Positions 1 to 10,894 of a DNA stretch of 64,000 nt are shown in pieces. Source of the DNA: Gnetum montanum (lineage: Eukaryota; Streptophyta; Gnetopsida; Gnetales; Gnetaceae); the NCBI GenBank assembly GCA_015680685.1, contig MNCI01002996.1, forward strand, positions 630,167 to 694,166. Direction: 5' to 3'. Numbering within the stretch: position 1 is the first letter of the stretch; every line of letters starts with the position of its first letter. The notes below the pieces were generated by a model. It was given only the letters and a program-made list of their open reading frames with translations. It had not been told where the DNA came from and did no database searches. A program made the position numbers and the translations under genes.

Positions 1-15
1 GGCTTGATATTGCAG

Positions 16-2081
16 AATAGATTAGTGGCAAATCCTTCCACATTCCCATCAGGGATCAAAGCCCTAGCTGATTACATGCACGGCAAAAGCCTCAAGCTGG
101 GCATTTATTCTGATGCAGGGTACTCAAACAGAGACTTGGGTCTTTTCCTGTCTTTGATTTATGCCATCGACTAAAAATTCAATACTTGTTTTCTCAGGTA
201 TTTAACCTGTTCGGGAAAGCAGCCTGGATCATTAGGTTACGAAGAAATTGATGCTGCTACGTTTGCAGAATGGGTAATTTTGTTTTCTGTTCAGGACGGC
301 TTGCATTTCTGCAGTTTGTTGGTTAAACCCAGGTCATGTAGTAAAAAAATTTGTGCAGGGAGTAGACTATCTAAAATATGACAACTGCAAAAATGACGGC
401 AGTAAGCCTCAAGTCAGGTATATTTTGCTACTTTATGCTAGAGTTTTCTCAGCTGTAAAAGAGAATATATATCTAAGTCAAAAGAACAATATCTGACCAC
501 TATGATGTTAGGTATCCAAAGATGAGAGATGCTCTACTGAAAACAGGGCGGCCAATATTCTACTCTTTATGTGAGTGGTAAGCTGCTTCTTCCAGACTTT
601 TAGTTACGGTCTGCATTGTCCTGTTTTGGCTGCTACTGACTGATAGGTTTTCTATTTTAGTTTTCTAATGTGTTTAGTTACACAATTATAATCTCTGCCA
701 AGGTTTGATCTCACTGATTTGGTTATGAGAAATCTTTCTTTTCAGGGGAGTAGATCATCCAGCAACCTGGGCAGAAGAAGTGGGAAACAGCTGGAGGACA
801 ACTCAAGATGTCATGAACAGTTGGCTTAGGTAACAGGATCTCTAATTCTCTTTTTATCTGATTGTGGATGCTGTTTCAAACTCCAAACATGGACAGCCAG
901 TTTGAATATTGAATCTGGTGCAGCATTCTATCAAGGGCGGAGCTCAATAATAGGTGGGCACAGTATGCGGGACCTGGTGGATGGAATGGTAAACCTTGAC
1001 TAGTTGCTTTCCACTCACCAAGTTATGGAGGAAAAAGAATTGATGGTCTTGTCTAGAAAATTAAGTTTGAACCATAAACTGGTATCTTTATTTTATTCTT
1101 TGTGGATTACAACCCAACAGACTGCCTTTTGTGTGGTTCAGATCCTGACATGTTAGAGATAGGAAATGGAGGAAACGTAACCAGGGAGGAATACGTGACA
1201 CATTTCAGCCTATGGGCGCTCATGAAGGTGCAGTAACAGTAACATGAGCAAATGCAGTTTTTTATTCATGTCAGATCTTTACCTGACTTGCTAGAATGTC
1301 TTGAAATTTCAACATGACACTGGAAAATATCACTTTCTGAAGTTTGTTTTGGGGGTATTGACACTTATTGCAGTGCAATGACTTTGCATGAATTTGTTTT
1401 GTTCAGGCACCCTTGTTGATTGGCTGTGATGTCACAAAGATGAGCGATGAGACAATAGAAATATTAAGCAACACGGAAGTTATTGCTGTCAACCAGGGTA
1501 AGTGAGATCCTACTTACAAAGTCAAAATGGTTGGAACTTGAAACCATCCATCCCCTCTGATTTTCATGATCATAATGTCCTTGCTGGTCACTATCAAATT
1601 GGCAGATCCATTGGGAGTACAGGGCAGAAAGGTCAGCAGCAAAAACAACCTTGAGGTAATTTGTTAAGAAGAAGAAATCTAGGTTTTGCATTAGAATCAG
1701 ACATATTCATATTCAAGACTGATCCCACCAGGATCCTGGAATTCACAGGTATGGGCGGGACCCTTGCATGGAAACAGGACAGTAGTTCTTTTACTGAACA
1801 AAACGCTATCAAGAGCAACCATTACAGCCAAATGGAAGCATATTGGGTTTGATCTAGATGTTGAAGTCAAAGTGAGGGACTTGTGGAAGGTAAAACCTAA
1901 GCTTTTTAAGAGGCGTAATGATGAATTTCAGTTTCAATATTTCTAAATAAAACATGTGCATGACTTTTCTGTGATTCTGCAGCACAAGTATTTGGAAGGC
2001 ACCCACAAAGGAAGTCTCAGTGAATCTGTGAAACCCCATGCATGCAAGATGTATATATTTGAGAAGATTTCTCAGTCGTGA
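16..2081 (+). CDS. AGAL: GH27 alpha-galactosidase, 3' eleven exons (5' end outside window)
   Basis: Removes terminal alpha-1,6/1,4-galactose from oligosaccharides, galactolipids or cell-wall galactomannan; plant members are secreted or vacuolar. I joined exons 16-119, 198-273, 359-417, 512-577, 746-829, 924-988, 1142-1227, 1407-1497, 1606-1655, 1749-1889 and 1983-2081. All junctions are GT-AG and phases agree, giving 306 codons and a TGA with no frameshift. Visible family signatures are [14 protein letters not shown], the nucleophile motif YLKYDNC (exon 3), [20 protein letters not shown] with the expected acid/base Asp (exon 5), GPGGWNDPDML (exons 6-7), [30 protein letters not shown], and a C-terminal beta-domain ending CKMYIFEK. 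The signal peptide and first exons would lie upstream. Exon 6 ([10 protein letters not shown]) is the least conserved part. It appears intact; family assignment is firm, the exact paralogue is not. Confidence 0.93.
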
Positions 2082-5000
2082 ACACGTACAAAAGACTCTC
2101 TACTACCACCACATAAGGCGGATTCTCTGTAATTGACCCATTTTTGGGGAATTCCTTCAATAATTTCCTATGAAACTTCAGACTTTAAAACCTTGCAATA
2201 AGATTGACAGCATTTTTCGGGTCAGTAGTAACGGAAAAATGCCTTCTTTGTAATAAGGTTCTTGATTTTCAAATCAAAAATAATCTTAGCATCAAATAAT
2301 TCCTCTATCTGGGTTAACTACGTTCATGTTCATGTACAATAGGACCATTACCTTGTTTTTCCTACAGTTCCCTCCTACGCAAGGTCATTCGTTCACTTGT
2401 GGCTGTTCTTGAATTTATCAACAAAATACCTTAATTAAGGCTCGAAGTAGAAAATATCTTTTTTACGGATAATCAATTACAATCTTTTAAGTGAGACCCG
2501 TTTAAGTGACGTTACATATCAATTTCCTTTTTAATGGGTTTTATACCTGTACAACTCAAGCAGCTAGAATATGCGCTTAAGTTAACTTTATACCTTTTTT
2601 TATACTAACTTCAGTCATTGGCTATTTTAGGAGCCAAGTCCGGTCCGTTTGATAAGACGCAGCGATCTAAACATGATGCAATTTCTTGAGACAAAGGTTA
2701 ACTGACTACCCGCTGCGCTTCCTGGTGGGTCGTGCTGGGAGCCTGCTACACAAAATTCATAAATTTCTGCTCAGTTGAAATTTTTAAACTTTTAAGTCTT
2801 ATCAAATAAAGGCATACAAATTGAAAGAAAAGGTAACTTGAGCAAATTTTCCTGTCTGACCGTGGTTCACTTCTTACAGCTTATCAGCTTTGCATTGGCT
2901 TTTGACTTAATTACATGGGTTTAATTATATGAGTTTAGCGAAATAAGCATAAGGGTTAATTTAGATGTCTTTAGGAATAAAATTTGAAGGAATCAATTCT
3001 TAAGCAGCATGTCATATTATTACATCGTAAAATGTATAACTACCTTTTGAATCCTTTCTTTAAAATACAAGATAATCTTGTTTGATGGTTTGATGATCTT
3101 CTTTATTTGTTAGATTTGATACTTGCTTTTTCATTTGTTTGTTTCAACCACTTCAAAATATTAAACTTCTTCAAAAAAACCAATATCATACAATCTAGTC
3201 ATTTTAGTGGCATTATATTTAGAAATTAGTAATGCAAAGTATTCAAGGATTTTTTGAATATGTCCCATCTTTAATTGCTTCAATACATGTTTGCATTCTT
3301 CTATTTTCCTTTTTTTTATTCAAAGCTTATTTTTTCCATAAGATCTTCATTACCCAAATTTTTCTCCTTTCAATTTGTTATAATTGTACCAAATTTTTCC
3401 TCAAGTAGTTGGATCACTAAATTCTTAAATAATCGCCTTTACAATAATTCAAGAGTGTATTAGACAAGCTTGAGAGGTGCATTGTATTTTGTATGATATC
3501 ATGAAAAACTTCAATTAAAAAACTTTCAAGAATCTTAGCAAGTTAAAGATTTATTGCTTTAATTGAGAATCTTAGCAAGTTGAAGATTTATTGCTTTAAT
3601 TTAGAGGTTGGATTTTTCCTTATTTTTGCTCTTTAACCTATTCTACTGTCTATTGTTGTCATGTCATGATAGCTTCTAGTAGATCAAACAAAGTGTCTTG
3701 ATTTGCATTTATGTTAAACCATCACTATTGCATATTCTTTCATTAGAATCTCTTGTTTCTCTACTACTTCCCATCGTTGGTAAATCCATTTAGAAATCAT
3801 TTTCTAATTCTAAAGAAATATTAGTTGTTCATCTTTCATAAGTTTCTGCTCTTAAACTAGGCCTTTTAGTCACATATTAATTTCATATACTTGAAATTTG
3901 ATAGATAGAACCATATCTTCAATGAAATGAAACCTTAACAAAATAATAAAACACTACTCTTAGGAAATAGCAAAACCCTTAAAGAAATAACAAAAACACT
4001 GTACATAACTTCGGTAAAGCAGCAAAACCCTCTGCAAAACACTGTACATACCTTTAGGAACGCAGCAAAACAGTCAATCTTCTTCAGAGCTTTGGAAAAC
4101 AGGAAAATCTTTTGCAGAAAATTCCCCTCGAGAAAAAAATTCCAAAATGTCACTTGAATTATAAGATGTTAAGTTTCACTGCATTAAATTTTTGAAAACA
4201 TACTTCTTATCTAATTTTACCGTTTCCTTTGAAGCAAACCTCTAACCATGCTCATTTTACTTTTCATGCTCAAAAGAAAGATCCAAGGAACCAAGTCTAT
4301 ACTGGATTTGTTAACCAAGAATTTCCACTGTCAACCGAAAAGAAAGCTTGTGAAACGTGTATGGATCCTGCGCTTGCGGTGCACGTGAAGAAATGTGGAA
4401 GATGCCAGATAGCGTGCCAAATTGATGGCATACTGACCCATACGATGTGAAAGAAGGCAGCCACAAACGATGACATCAGTACAAGCTGGTACGACATTGT
4501 GCTTCTCCATGACTCATCTCCTTGTTCTCAAACGGTAGCCTTTGACGTTGCGTTAGCCTAAGCAGGCTAATTTAAGGCCTTTTCTTGCGTTTCTTTCAGT
4601 TATTTATGCGAAAAATATATTCGATGCCCATCAAAATTTTTATGGGGCACTTATACTGGTATGTATATGTATTTTATAATAGCGAGAACTTCAACATCTT
4701 ACATGGTTTTGAAATTTAAGATTATTAATTTTCATTTAAAACTAAGCTTTAAATAGATGTAATAGTTACAACATTATAATTATAATTAGAAATTTATACA
4801 AGAACTATGATTTCTAAGTTTTTTTAGTGTTGCAGGGAAAAAGGAATTCAAGCGGATAGCGAACCGGGCGAAAACAAATTTTGTTACAGAAGGAAACACG
4901 GGGAAAAAATCAGTTGTTAAAAGTACCAAAATCTTATCAGTGGAGAGAAAAAATGAAGGCGGGCACTGAAACAAAATACGTCGATACGCACAGGTGGGGC

Positions 5001-5150
5001 AGAGGAATCACAGGCAGTTCATCGTGACTGTATGACCTTATCGTCCAGACCTTACGATGCATGATAGTGGTCCATATGAAATGAGACACCGTCTCTTTCA
5101 GACCAGGTCAGAGAGAGACTTCAAAATGAAGCTCATGCTCACCTACCGCT
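2082..5150. other. AT-rich intergenic spacer
   Basis: The 3' UTR of the alpha-galactosidase gene probably occupies the first 150-200 bases (AATAAG-like signals near 2198 and 2250). Beyond that I see only A+T-rich sequence with no credible coding signal. A 37-bp direct tandem duplication lies at 3531-3604. A more GC-balanced patch at 4340-4560 has a short Cys-containing reading frame that matches nothing I recognise. The last 200 bases lead into the TATA box at 5151. Confidence 0.6.
3531..3604. repeat. 37-bp tandem duplication
   Basis: Two adjacent copies beginning AATCTTAGCAAGTT (3531 and 3568) differ at only a few positions. The placement inside plain A+T-rich spacer suggests replication slippage. 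Confidence 0.7.
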
Positions 5151-5158
5151 TATATAAT
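5151..5158 (+). promoter_or_regulatory. TATA box upstream of a possible small gene
   Basis: TATATAAT lies about 70 bases before an ATG in a good plant start context (GATCATGGTGG at 5229). The purine-rich stretch between them reads like a short 5' leader. Whether it is used is not shown by the sequence. Confidence 0.4.
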
Positions 5159-5228
5159 CTCATCATTGTCAGCAATTAGAGCAAAGCAGAGCATTGTTTT
5201 CAAAGCAGAGCAGAGGAGAGCAAAGATC

Positions 5229-5447
5229 ATGGTGGCTTCCTTTGCAGCCGCTGCGCCTCTGGCCGAGTTGTATGTCTATCGATCTCACCTTGACCGACTC
5301 CAACGCCAAAACAAACAGCAGCAGGAGGCTCAGGTGGATTCTACTTTTTCTTCTTTTTGTGTTGTTGTTGCAGCTGATGAGGAGGTCAATAATGGCAGCA
5401 ACAAACATCAGCACCATAACTCCAACAAAAAACAGCAGCACCATTAG
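5229..5447 (+). CDS. Possible 72-aa protein, unrecognised
   Basis: I do not recognise this frame. Starting at the ATG in favourable context, it begins with an Ala-rich stretch (MVASFAAAAPLAELY), continues with a charged segment RSHLDRLQRQNKQQQEAQ that could form a short helix, and ends in a His/Asn/Gln-rich tail before TAG. An in-frame upstream ATG at 5166 would add 21 residues but lies almost on the TATA box, so 5229 is preferred. A TRIM element starts 65 bases after the stop, so it would interrupt a 3' UTR rather than coding sequence. A CAG/GT at about 5332 could be a splice donor, in which case only the first 35 residues are exonic. Low-complexity composition makes a chance ORF quite possible. 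Confidence 0.3.
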   Translation: MVASFAAAAPLAELYVYRSHLDRLQRQNKQQQEAQVDSTFSSFCVVVAADEEVNNGSNKHQHHNSNKKQQHH

Positions 5448-5512
5448 CATTAGAAGCAAAGTCTGTTCAAGTCTAAGTCCAAGTCCAAGTCCAGATGCAA
5501 CAACAATATAGT

Positions 5513-6094
5513 TGTTGATGCATAAATTTTGGTCATGCCAACACCGGAAAAACTCGTTTGAGGAGACTATTGCCTAGGGCGCCTCCCGTATGGGTACGGA
5601 AACCGGGAATAGTCGGAGAGAACTATGTGACCAAGTGATAGAGAGATAGAGAGAGAAAATACAGATAGAGATAGAACAAGGAGAGAGAAACGGACGTCCA
5701 ACGTCCAAATTGCTGTGAAAATAGAAGAAAATTTGCTGACGCCCAACCGTCTAAATTGCTGCCGACGCCCAACCGTCTAAATTGCTGCCGACGCCCAACC
5801 GTCTAAATCGCTGCCGAAAAGAAAATCTGGGAAGAGAGAGGGTTTAGTCCAAGGCTTCATGGCCCTGGCCTCATTGGCCTAGGGCTTCTTGGCCTGACTT
5901 CGCCTCTGCCTCCTCCCTCAACTCCATCACCTTGATGGCTTTTTATAGCCAATTTTAGGGTTAGGGTAACCCATCTTTTTTTTATTTTTTATTTTTTTTA
6001 TTTTTTATTCTTCTTTCTTTTTTTATTCTCCTTTTTTTAAAAAAAATAAACAAAGGCCCCATGCCAAGCAAGCATGGGCGCGCTGGTATCAACA
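5513..6094. repeat. Left terminal repeat of the TRIM-like element
   Basis: 582 bp. It holds three copies of a unit reading GCCCAACCGTCTAAAT (5739-5815), where the right repeat has two; this accounts for most of the length difference. An 8-bp stretch present on the right (CTCACCTG) is missing here near 5611. Near its end are T-rich tracts and a short TTTAGGGTTAGGG stretch. Confidence 0.9.
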
Positions 6095-6166
6095 CTTAGG
6101 CCTCAACCGAAAAGGAAAAGAAAAAAAAAATGGTCAAACCAGGCCCTCCTTCTAACGTCAAAAAGG

Positions 6167-6720
6167 TGTTAATGCATAAATTTTGGTCATGCCAACACCA
6201 GAAAAACTCGTTTGAGGAGACTATTGCCTAGGGCGCCTCCCGTATGGGTACGGAAACCCGGGAATAGTCTCACCTGGAGAGAACCATGTGACCAAGTGAT
6301 AGAGAGATAGAGAGAGAAAATACAAATAGAGATAGAACAAGGAGAGAGAAACGAACGTCCAATGTCTAAATTGCTGTGAAAATAGAAGAAAATTTGCTGA
6401 TGCCCAACCGTCTAAATTGCTGCCGACGCCCAACCGTCTAAATCGCTGCCAAAAAGAAAATCTGAGAAGAGAGAGGGTTTAGTCCAAGGCTTCATGGCCC
6501 TGGCCTCATTGGCCTAGGGCTTCTTGGCCTGACTTCGCCTCTGCCTCCTCCCTCAACTCCATCACCTTAATGGCTTTTTATAGCCAATTTTAGGGTTAGG
6601 GTAACCCATCTTTTTTTTCTTTTTTTTATTTTTTATTCTTTCTTTTTTTATTCTCTTTTTTTAAAAAAAAAATAAACAAAGGCCCCATGCCAAGCAAGCA
6701 TGGGCATGCTGGTATCAACA
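6167..6720. repeat. Right terminal repeat of the TRIM-like element
   Basis: 554 bp, co-linear with the left repeat apart from the missing unit copy, small indels in the T-rich tract and scattered substitutions (for example GGACGTCC against GAACGTCC), so the insertion is not very recent. Confidence 0.9.
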
Positions 6721-6725
6721 ATAGT

Positions 6726-7202
6726 TGCTCCTTCTGCTTCACCTGTAGCTAGGCACACCTCCTAATATGTTTCTTCTTCTTCTTCAGTCTCATTTCATGT
6801 GCTTTCACTGCTCTATTTTACCAATAATCTCCGCTTTCTTTGGTGTTAGCTCCATCTTGTAGGACAAATTGTTGTAAGTTTATTCATGGTTCACATCTTT
6901 GTGTAAGCCATGCTACTCAGGTAGCATACTTGGTCGTGGTTTCTGTAGGAAGAATAAACCAATGCTTGAATTTGAAAGTAGCGTTGTATTACTATTTCGT
7001 TAGCCTTGGGAGACTCGACCTCTCCTGGAAATAAAAAATAAGCCTCCAAACTATACTCATTGAAGGTGCATTTCACACTTTATGGTTTAATGGTTAGTAC
7101 TCTTTTCAAGTGAAATATATGCTACAGTAGAATTGTGGTTACATCTATGCTTGTGCCTTGGAAATGATGCGCCCAAAATCATGGTTTAATTCTAACAATT
7201 TG
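6726..7202. other. Spacer between TRIM and copia element
   Basis: No gene or repeat recognised. It may continue the 3' flank of the small ORF interrupted by the TRIM. Confidence 0.5.
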
Positions 7203-7462
7203 TGTTGGAGTCATGTGGCGACTGATCCGGATTATTGGGTCATGGGCCAATTTAGATTATAGACGGTTTCTTGATGCATATTTATGTAACATTTTGAAAC
7301 TCTCTTGTAACTATAATCTACAAAATATACAATGAAACTCTAGTGCAGCCATGAATGAGAGGTGCGGCCATGAATGAGAGGCGATCTTGCTAAACTACAA
7401 AGTGTTCTATGTGTGCTTGTTTTTCCCGTTCTTGTTTTTTTCACTTGATTCATTTCCTAACA
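7203..7462 (+). repeat. Probable 5' LTR of the copia element
   Basis: Begins TGTTGGAG and ends TCCTAACA, a near-perfect short inverted terminal pair, and sits 3 bp before the primer-binding site. At 260 bp it is short but within the copia range. Inside is a tandem duplication of GCCATGAATGAGAGG (7349-7381). The left end is inferred from the inverted ends only, as no second LTR copy exists for comparison. Confidence 0.65.
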
Positions 7463-7465
7463 AAC

Positions 7466-7481
7466 TGGTATTAGAGCTTGG
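7466..7481 (+). promoter_or_regulatory. Primer-binding site for initiator Met tRNA
   Basis: TGGTATTAGAGCTTGG differs at one early position (T for C) from the plant copia primer site TGGTATCAGAGC, complementary to the 3' end of tRNA-iMet. It fixes the element's orientation. Confidence 0.85.
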
Positions 7482-7507
7482 TTTGCAAAGGATCAGTGAG
7501 CTCAGTG

Positions 7508-9200
7508 GTGTCTAAGGATGGGAAAGTAGAGATCGACAAGTTTTGATGAGTGGCGAGGTACCCCTACGTTCAACCATACGAAATGAGTGTTCTCACGCAC
7601 GATCCGGTCGAACTCCTCAGACGGACTAGTTGTGGCACCTAGACAGTTATCTTTAGGTCGCAGTTTGTTGTCTTCCCACCTGGACTAGTATTGTATTTGT
7701 CACGTATGGTTTAGTCCAGAGTGAGGTGTATGATGTGTTCCTAATTCTGACGCTACTCCTAAAGGCAGTGGAAAATAATATTAACTAAGCTAAGCTAGGA
7801 GGAGAAGGGTAAGAGAATCTAATCTAGCCTAAGTGCGACGAGCAATCGATTCCTTGATCAACCGTACACATCTTGGACCTCGTACACGACTACCACTGGG
7901 ATTACCAAGCGTAGATCCTAGATACGCCACTGAGATTACCAAGCGCAGATCCTAGATACGCCACTGGGTTACCAAGCGTAGATCCTAGATACGTCATTGG
8001 GCTACCAAGTAGTCACACTTAAATGCTCAAATCAAGTCATACTTGTTCTGTGTTCTAGGAGTTTAAGGGTGAGAGAGAAAGCAGTAAATAACATTAAATA
8101 AATAAACAAACAAATAAATAACAAAGTGAATGCTGCAATGATGAAGTAATCTCGATCTTTATTGCCGGTCATGTGCGTGCCCAAGTACGTCACACTTGAA
8201 TAAAGACACCGTACAATTACATTCACCACACTGCGGGCAGACACGGGAAAAATAATCTAACTCTAGAGGGATCAAACTGCCAGAGCTTCGCTACTTCTAA
8301 CTCCTAATACCTAAAACTAGGAAAGCTGCCTCTTATTTATAGAAATTGCAGCGCATTGCGATATCGCATAGGGAAGATACGATATCGCGTACACGATATC
8401 ACGGCTACAATATCACGGCCGTTGCAATATCTCAGCTACTAATACAACAGGGCTGATATATCACGGCTGCGATATCACAACCAGCAAATTCATGACTCAT
8501 CAAGTTTGATGGGACAAACTTTGGATCCTGGAAGATGCATATTGAAGATTATCTATACCAAAAAAAAGTTGCATGAACTGTTGTTGAGGAAGAAGCCAGA
8601 TCATATAAACAAAGAGGATTGGGGATTGGAACTGTTAGATCACTAGGCTCTTCGGGTGACTTTTTTAAGGTTATCACATAACGTTGTGTTCAATATCATC
8701 AATGAAAAGACTACTTAGGGTTTGATGAGAAACCATCTGCCTCGAACAAGGTATATATGATGCATTGATTATTCAATATGAGGATGTTTGAAGGTACATC
8801 GATTACAGATCACATCAATGAGTTCAATGTGATCACAAGTCAATTGAGTTTTATGAAAATCGACTTTTGATGATGAGATCAAAGCGTTAATCTTTTTATC
8901 ATCACTACTTGATAGTTGGTCTACAATGGTGATTGTAGTTAGTAGTTTATCAAGAGATCAAAAATTGAAGTTTTCTGGAGTTTGAGATTTGATTCTCAGT
9001 GAGAATATACATAGAAGGGAGTCAGATAAAACTTCAGGTTCTGCCTTGAGTAATGAGGGCAGAGGTAGAAGTCTTTAGCAGGGACAGAGTTAGGGCCATA
9101 GAAAACCAAAGTCCAAGGGAAGAAGTCGATTCAAGGGTTGCAAGAATGTCACCTGTTGGAATTGCAATTAGAAAGGTCATCTCAGAAAACAATGCACAAC
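7508..9200 (+). pseudogene. copia gag, broken and split by a solo LTR
   Basis: The Gag start reads VSKDGKVEIDKF before the insertion at 7544 and resumes as FDGTNFGSWKMHIEDYLYQK after 8502, the typical copia Gag N-terminus; the five bases AGTTT are duplicated by the insertion. The presumed start codon is GTG here, so an ATG may have been lost. Multiple stops and shifts follow. A CCHC zinc knuckle (CWNC...GHLRKQC) can be read at 9146-9199, with one internal TAG and in a different frame from the adjoining protease ORF. Confidence 0.85.
7544..8502 (-). repeat. Solo LTR of the gypsy family, inserted in copia gag
   Basis: 959 bp with family ends TGATGAG...CTCATCA, lying in reverse orientation (its TATA box reads as TTATTTATAG near 8333). 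The 5-bp target duplication AGTTT is perfect (7539-7543 and 8503-8507). Removing one copy restores the copia Gag frame, so it is younger than that element. It is longer than the 792-bp relatives because of a tandem repeat of AGATCCTAGATACG units at 7910-8000. Confidence 0.93.
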
Positions 9201-9742
9201 ACCAAAAAAAAAAAAATCAAAATGATGATTTAGCAAATGCAGTTGTTGAAGAAATTGTTGATGCCCTAGTTTGTTGTGTGGATAGTGGTATTGAATCTTG
9301 GATTCTTGATTTAGGTGCATCATTTCACTCTACTCCTTCTAAAGAACTATTTAATAACTATGTTCCTCGGAATTTTGGAAAGGTTTATCTTGCAGATGAT
9401 GAGCCATTGAACATTGTGGAGAAGGATGATGTTTATAAAAAGGCTACCCACGGGAAGCAACTGAAGTTACGGAATGTTAAACATGTTCCAGGTTTAAAAA
9501 AAAACATTATTTCTATGGGTCAGATAGATGTTGAAGGGTACATTACAATATTTGAAGGCAAATCTTGGAAAATTATTAAAGGAAATATGATCATTGCTGA
9601 GGGAAATAAGGTGGAAACATTGTACACCACTTCAGAAATAAAAGACATAGTGTCAATGGTTGATTTAGAATCAATGTCAACGTTGTGGCATCAAGGGTTG
9701 GGTTACATGAGTGAAAAGGGAATGAAGTTGTTGGCCTCATAG
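9053..9742 (+). pseudogene. copia protease and gag-pre-integrase segment
   Basis: A 229-codon open stretch. Around codon 83 it reads ESWILDLGASFHSTPS, the copia aspartic protease motif, with Leu replacing the Ser/Thr of the D-S/T-G-A triad. Further on, LKLRNVKHVPGLKKNIISMGQ and, at the end, TLWHQGLGYMSEKGMKLL correspond to the gag-pre-integrase region (normally LWHxRLGHxS). The first 30 or so codons are out of frame relative to the zinc knuckle. The altered active site argues it is non-functional. Confidence 0.85.
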
Positions 9743-9856
9743 GGGTGATTACGGAACTTGAAGTCTATTAATGTAGATTTATGTGAAGGATGTGCTTATG
9801 GGAAGTAGAAAAGAGTTAGTTTCTCAAAATTTGGAAGAACATTAAAGACCAAGAAG

Positions 9857-10894
9857 TTGGAAATGGTACATACAAATGTATGGGGATCAACCCCAGTGAG
9901 TTCCCTTGGTGGCTTGTGTTATTATGTCACATTCATTGACGATTCCACTAAAAAGGTATGGGTTTATTTTCTTAAAAATAAATCTAATGTGTTTTCTACA
10001 TTTAAAAGGTGGAAGGCAAAAGTGGAGAACCAAACTAGTTTGAAAGTCAAGTGTTTGAGGTCTGATAATGGAGGGGAGTATGATAGTCTAGAGTTGAAGG
10101 CTTTTTGTTTTGAGAATGGGATCAGAATGATTAAGATAGTTCTTGAAACACTAGAGCAGAATGGTGTTGCTAAGAGAATGAACAAGACCTTAAATGAGAG
10201 AGTTAGAAGCATGAGGATATCTTCTGGACTACCAAAGATGTTTTGGGCAGATGTAGTTAGCACAACAACCTATCTCATAAATCAAGGACCTTCAATTCTA
10301 TTGGACTTTAAAATACCTAAGCAGGAATGGTTAGGAAAGACAATAAACTTCTCACATTTAGAAGTTTTTGGTTGTGTATCATATGTGCATTTAGGTTCTA
10401 ATGTTCAAGATAAACTTGACCCTAAAGCCAAGAAATGTTATTTTATTGGCTATGGTTCTGATGATTTTGGTTATTGTTTTTGGGATGATCAACATAGAAA
10501 AATTATAAAGCACAGGGATGTCACTTTTAATGAACATGTGGTGTACAATGATAGGTTTGGATTAGTATCTAACAGTGAAGGGAAGCAGAAAAAGGAAAGT
10601 GAGAAGGTTGAATTGGAAGAGATATCTAAAAGGGATGCAGTTGGGAAGATTCAAGAAAACCTTGGAAACAAGATAGCTGAAGATGAAGCTAAAGTTGAGT
10701 CAAAAACAGTTACACTAGAGCCTCAGTTGAGAAGGTCTGCTAGAACATCAAAGCCTAGATATAGCTACTCTCCCTCGTTACATTATTTACTTTTGACTGA
10801 TGCTGGGGAACCAGAATGTTTTGATGAAGCAATGCATGTGACAGATTGTGTTAAGTGGGAGTTGGCTATGAGAGATGAGTTAAAGTTACTCTAG
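9857..10894 (+). pseudogene. copia integrase, open but catalytically altered
   Basis: A 345-codon open frame with clear copia integrase sequence: HTNVWG, SLGGLCYYVTFIDDSTKKVWVY, LRSDNGGEY, NGVAKRMNKTL, LPKMFWADVV, and downstream the linker with LEPQLRRSARTSKP. Of the D-D-E triad, the first Asp is Asn (HTNVWG for HTDVWG) and the Glu is Lys (NGVAKRMN for NGVAERMN); only the middle Asp in SDNGGEY remains. It is the longest uninterrupted frame in the element but cannot be an active recombinase as written. A TAG separates it from the reverse transcriptase. Confidence 0.9.

Larger units (their letters stand above)
5513..6720. mobile_element. TRIM-like miniature LTR retrotransposon, complete with target duplication
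   Basis: Two long direct repeats (5513-6094, 582 bp; 6167-6720, 554 bp) flank only 72 bp of internal sequence. Both start TGTT(G/A)ATGCATAAATT and end GGTATCAACA, so TGTTGAT/ATCAACA-type ends are present. The element is flanked by a perfect 5-bp target duplication, ATAGT at 5508-5512 and 6721-6725. It has no coding capacity and would need enzymes from another element. The 72-bp interior is purine-rich (an A-run near 6120 and AAAAAGG at the right end, PPT-like); no convincing tRNA primer site was found, so the strand is left open. Confidence 0.88.

Noticed and set aside
924-988. Loss of a catalytic Asp in the alpha-galactosidase (SRAELNN instead of the usual SRAD)
   Set aside because: By alignment with family members the acid/base Asp lies in the preceding exon (NSWRTTQD), where it is present, so the Glu here is not the catalytic residue.
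4229-4450. Cys-containing 73-codon frame as a zinc-finger gene
   Set aside because: Spacing of Cys/His fits no known finger, there is no promoter or start context, and flanks are plain spacer.
5955-5970. Telomere-like TTTAGGGTTAGGG
   Set aside because: Only about one and a half units, present in both TRIM repeats (also near 6590); not a telomeric array.
6080-6094. CTGGTATCAACA at the TRIM repeat end as an initiator-Met primer site
   Set aside because: The same sequence ends both repeats and the target duplication follows directly, so it is part of the LTR; pairing to the tRNA stops after TGGTATCA.
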